Origin: Oscillospiraceae bacterium
GTDB taxonomy: Bacteria; Bacillota; Clostridia; Saccharofermentanales; Saccharofermentanaceae
DNA length: 33,021 bases
Assembly: GCA_902789515.1 (NCBI GenBank)
Contig: CADAOK010000029.1
Span: 1 to 33,021, forward strand
Direction of reading: 5' to 3'
A program made the position numbers and the translations under genes. The stretch's first letter is position 1; every line of letters starts with the position of its first letter. This document shows positions 32,012 through 33,021 of the stretch, piece after piece. The notes beneath the pieces were generated by a model that worked only from the letters and a program-made list of their open reading frames with translations, had not been told where the DNA came from and did no database searches.

Positions 32012-33021
32012 TTATCTGAAGGAACATTGGAAGCAGCATTAGAACCGGTATATGTGTCTTCGACCGTGACAGCAGCGTCGTAATTACCGGCAGCCATCTT
32101 GAAGGCTTCCGTGCCGGGATCCACGACCTTGGCGGAGAGTTCGTCCGACAGCATTATGGAATTGATAATGCCGGCTGCAAGCTGATCAAGATGCTCACAA
32201 GCGGGGTCATCATCAGACAACGGTTCCGTATCATTGAAGTCCAGCATTATATTGATCTGATACATCATACCGTCATCAGTGATCAGGTTGTACTGATAGA
32301 CTCTTAAGGTCGATTCTCCGGAAGTCTGGAAGAAGATCTTATAAAGCGGGATACCATTTACCTCGATTGTTCCGTATCCGAACTGATCCATCTCGCCAAA
32401 GCTCTCAGGGAACAATGTCTGTATGTTGTCGCCGAATCCGGTGTTAAGATCTGTGTCTGTCATCTTTGACGGCGCATAGGCCTCAAAGATCATGACGGAA
32501 TAGCACTCACGGTCGGTAGGGTTATTTGAGTTTGCCTGTAGCATAAACCCGATATAGTCATATAATTCCTGAATTTCATCCGCGGATTCTTCAGTATTGT
32601 CCGAAGCCGGAACGTCTATATCCATGCCTTTCAGCCACACAGGCCACAGTTCAGACGGCAGGGCGACCGATATTCCGTTCCCGGTCGTATAGTATTTGCT
32701 GTCATCGGTTATCGGATCATAGTCACCGGTTTCCATCATGAACGGATCGGCATCGATCGTGACCATTTGAGATGACAATTCATCAGATATCTTAAGCGAG
32801 CCGATGATGCTCGCTGACAGATAATCCAGATGTTCACATGCCTTATCGCTGAAAGGGATAACCTCGCCATCATCGGAAAGCTTGCCCAGGAGTGATATGT
32901 TGATCTGATACAAAGTTGAATCCGATACAAAGGAATACTGGTAGAGTCTCATACGTACGGATGAATCGGGGTCTTCTCCGGTTCCGGTTCCGAAGGTCTC
33001 ATAGAAGATCTCATACAAAGG
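31966..33021 (-). CDS. Tandem-repeat protein of unknown function, partial (N-terminus outside window)
   Basis: An open frame entering from the right edge; the start is outside. At least two related units of about 165 residues can be seen: PLYEIFYET...YQYSFVSDSTLYQINI...CEHLDYLSASIIGSLKISDEL and PLYKIFFQT...YQYNLITDDGMMYQINI...CEHLDQLAAGIINSIMLSDEL. Between them is GISVALPSELWPVWLKGMD, a pattern found in secreted Bacillota lipoproteins with an ALPSxW-type domain. I infer it is extracellular; no signal peptide is visible because the N-terminus is missing. The last residues (after about SNVPSDNPS, near 32010) do not look like the family and run into the acyltransferase gene in another frame, so the C-terminus is suspect. 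Confidence 0.7.
   Translation of the reverse strand, partial: PLYEIFYETFGTGTGEDPDSSVRMRLYQYSFVSDSTLYQINISLLGKLSDDGEVIPFSDKACEHLDYLSASIIGSLKISDELSSQMVTIDADPFMMETGDYDPITDDSKYYTTGNGISVALPSELWPVWLKGMDIDVPASDNTEESADEIQELYDYIGFMLQANSNNPTDRECYSVMIFEAYAPSKMTDTDLNTGFGDNIQTLFPESFGEMDQFGYGTIEVNGIPLYKIFFQTSGESTLRVYQYNLITDDGMMYQINIMLDFNDTEPLSDDDPACEHLDQLAAGIINSIMLSDELSAKVVDPGTEAFKMAAGNYDAAVTVEDTYTGSNAASNVPSDNPSIRPLHLLSSPHI

Noticed and set aside
1..33021. CRISPR array, insertion sequence, phage or toxin-antitoxin system
   Set aside because: I found no regularly spaced direct repeats, transposase or integrase motifs, structural phage genes or recognisable toxin-antitoxin pair.

Overview
The window looks like a chromosomal segment of a low-to-medium GC member of the Bacillota, class Clostridia, probably a gut or rumen anaerobe. 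The clues are a lysozyme with ChW (clostridial hydrophobic-W) repeats, the glmU-pth-mfd gene order, an ECF riboflavin transporter under an FMN riboswitch, a TtdA/TtdB-type 4Fe-4S hydro-lyase, a flavoredoxin-rubredoxin protein and many acidic secreted lipoproteins. I cannot name a genus. I see no phage, plasmid, insertion sequence or CRISPR array. No gap longer than 300 bases lacks a gene.

Layout. 1-617: 3' end of thrS, with a damaged anticodon-binding domain. 857-2167: a two-membrane-segment TPM-like protein with a His/Ser-rich head and a zinc ribbon. 2324-3277: an L-lactate/malate dehydrogenase family enzyme. 3467-5176: secreted GH25 lysozyme with six ChW repeats. 5284-8766: giant ABC ATPase-permease fusion. 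8912-9535: flavoredoxin-rubredoxin behind a palindromic promoter. 9536-11618: phosphoesterase, small HTH protein and FkbM methyltransferase. 11715-14174: large solute-binding lipoprotein. 14287-16187: zinc-ribbon/DUF4234-like membrane protein divergent from a DUF4349-like lipoprotein. 16204-18421: minus-strand operon ttdA-ttdB-HAD phosphatase. 18530-19441: esterase. 19442-20222: RibU with FMN riboswitch. 20259-21002: sugar nucleotidyltransferase. 21118-26696: glmU-pth-mfd followed by tRNA-Arg(CCG). 26793-28044: broken sugar-binding lipoprotein. 28133-32011: two acyltransferases around a membrane-anchored HTH regulator. 31966-33021: partial repeat-containing protein.

How the genes fit together. 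Most of the region serves the cell envelope: peptidoglycan precursor synthesis (GlmU), hydrolysis (GH25), polysaccharide O-acylation (acyltransferases), nucleotide-sugar supply and surface lipoproteins. A smaller theme is C4-dicarboxylate and redox metabolism: the hydro-lyase, the dehydrogenase with a malate-type specificity residue, riboflavin uptake and a flavoprotein.

The most unusual signals are these. (i) A conserved 3'-UTR element occurs twice, at 3284-3342 and 26704-26779: about 23 bases with two mismatches plus a second 7-base block, held in different flanking stems. It is a candidate undescribed structured RNA or dispersed repeat. (ii) Three places (about 450, 27383 and 32005) look as if sequence is missing, with frame breaks in otherwise well-conserved genes. 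They may be assembly errors or real deletions. (iii) There are candidate regulatory structures: an 18-bp perfect palindrome on a -10 box and a hairpin abutting a ribosome-binding site.
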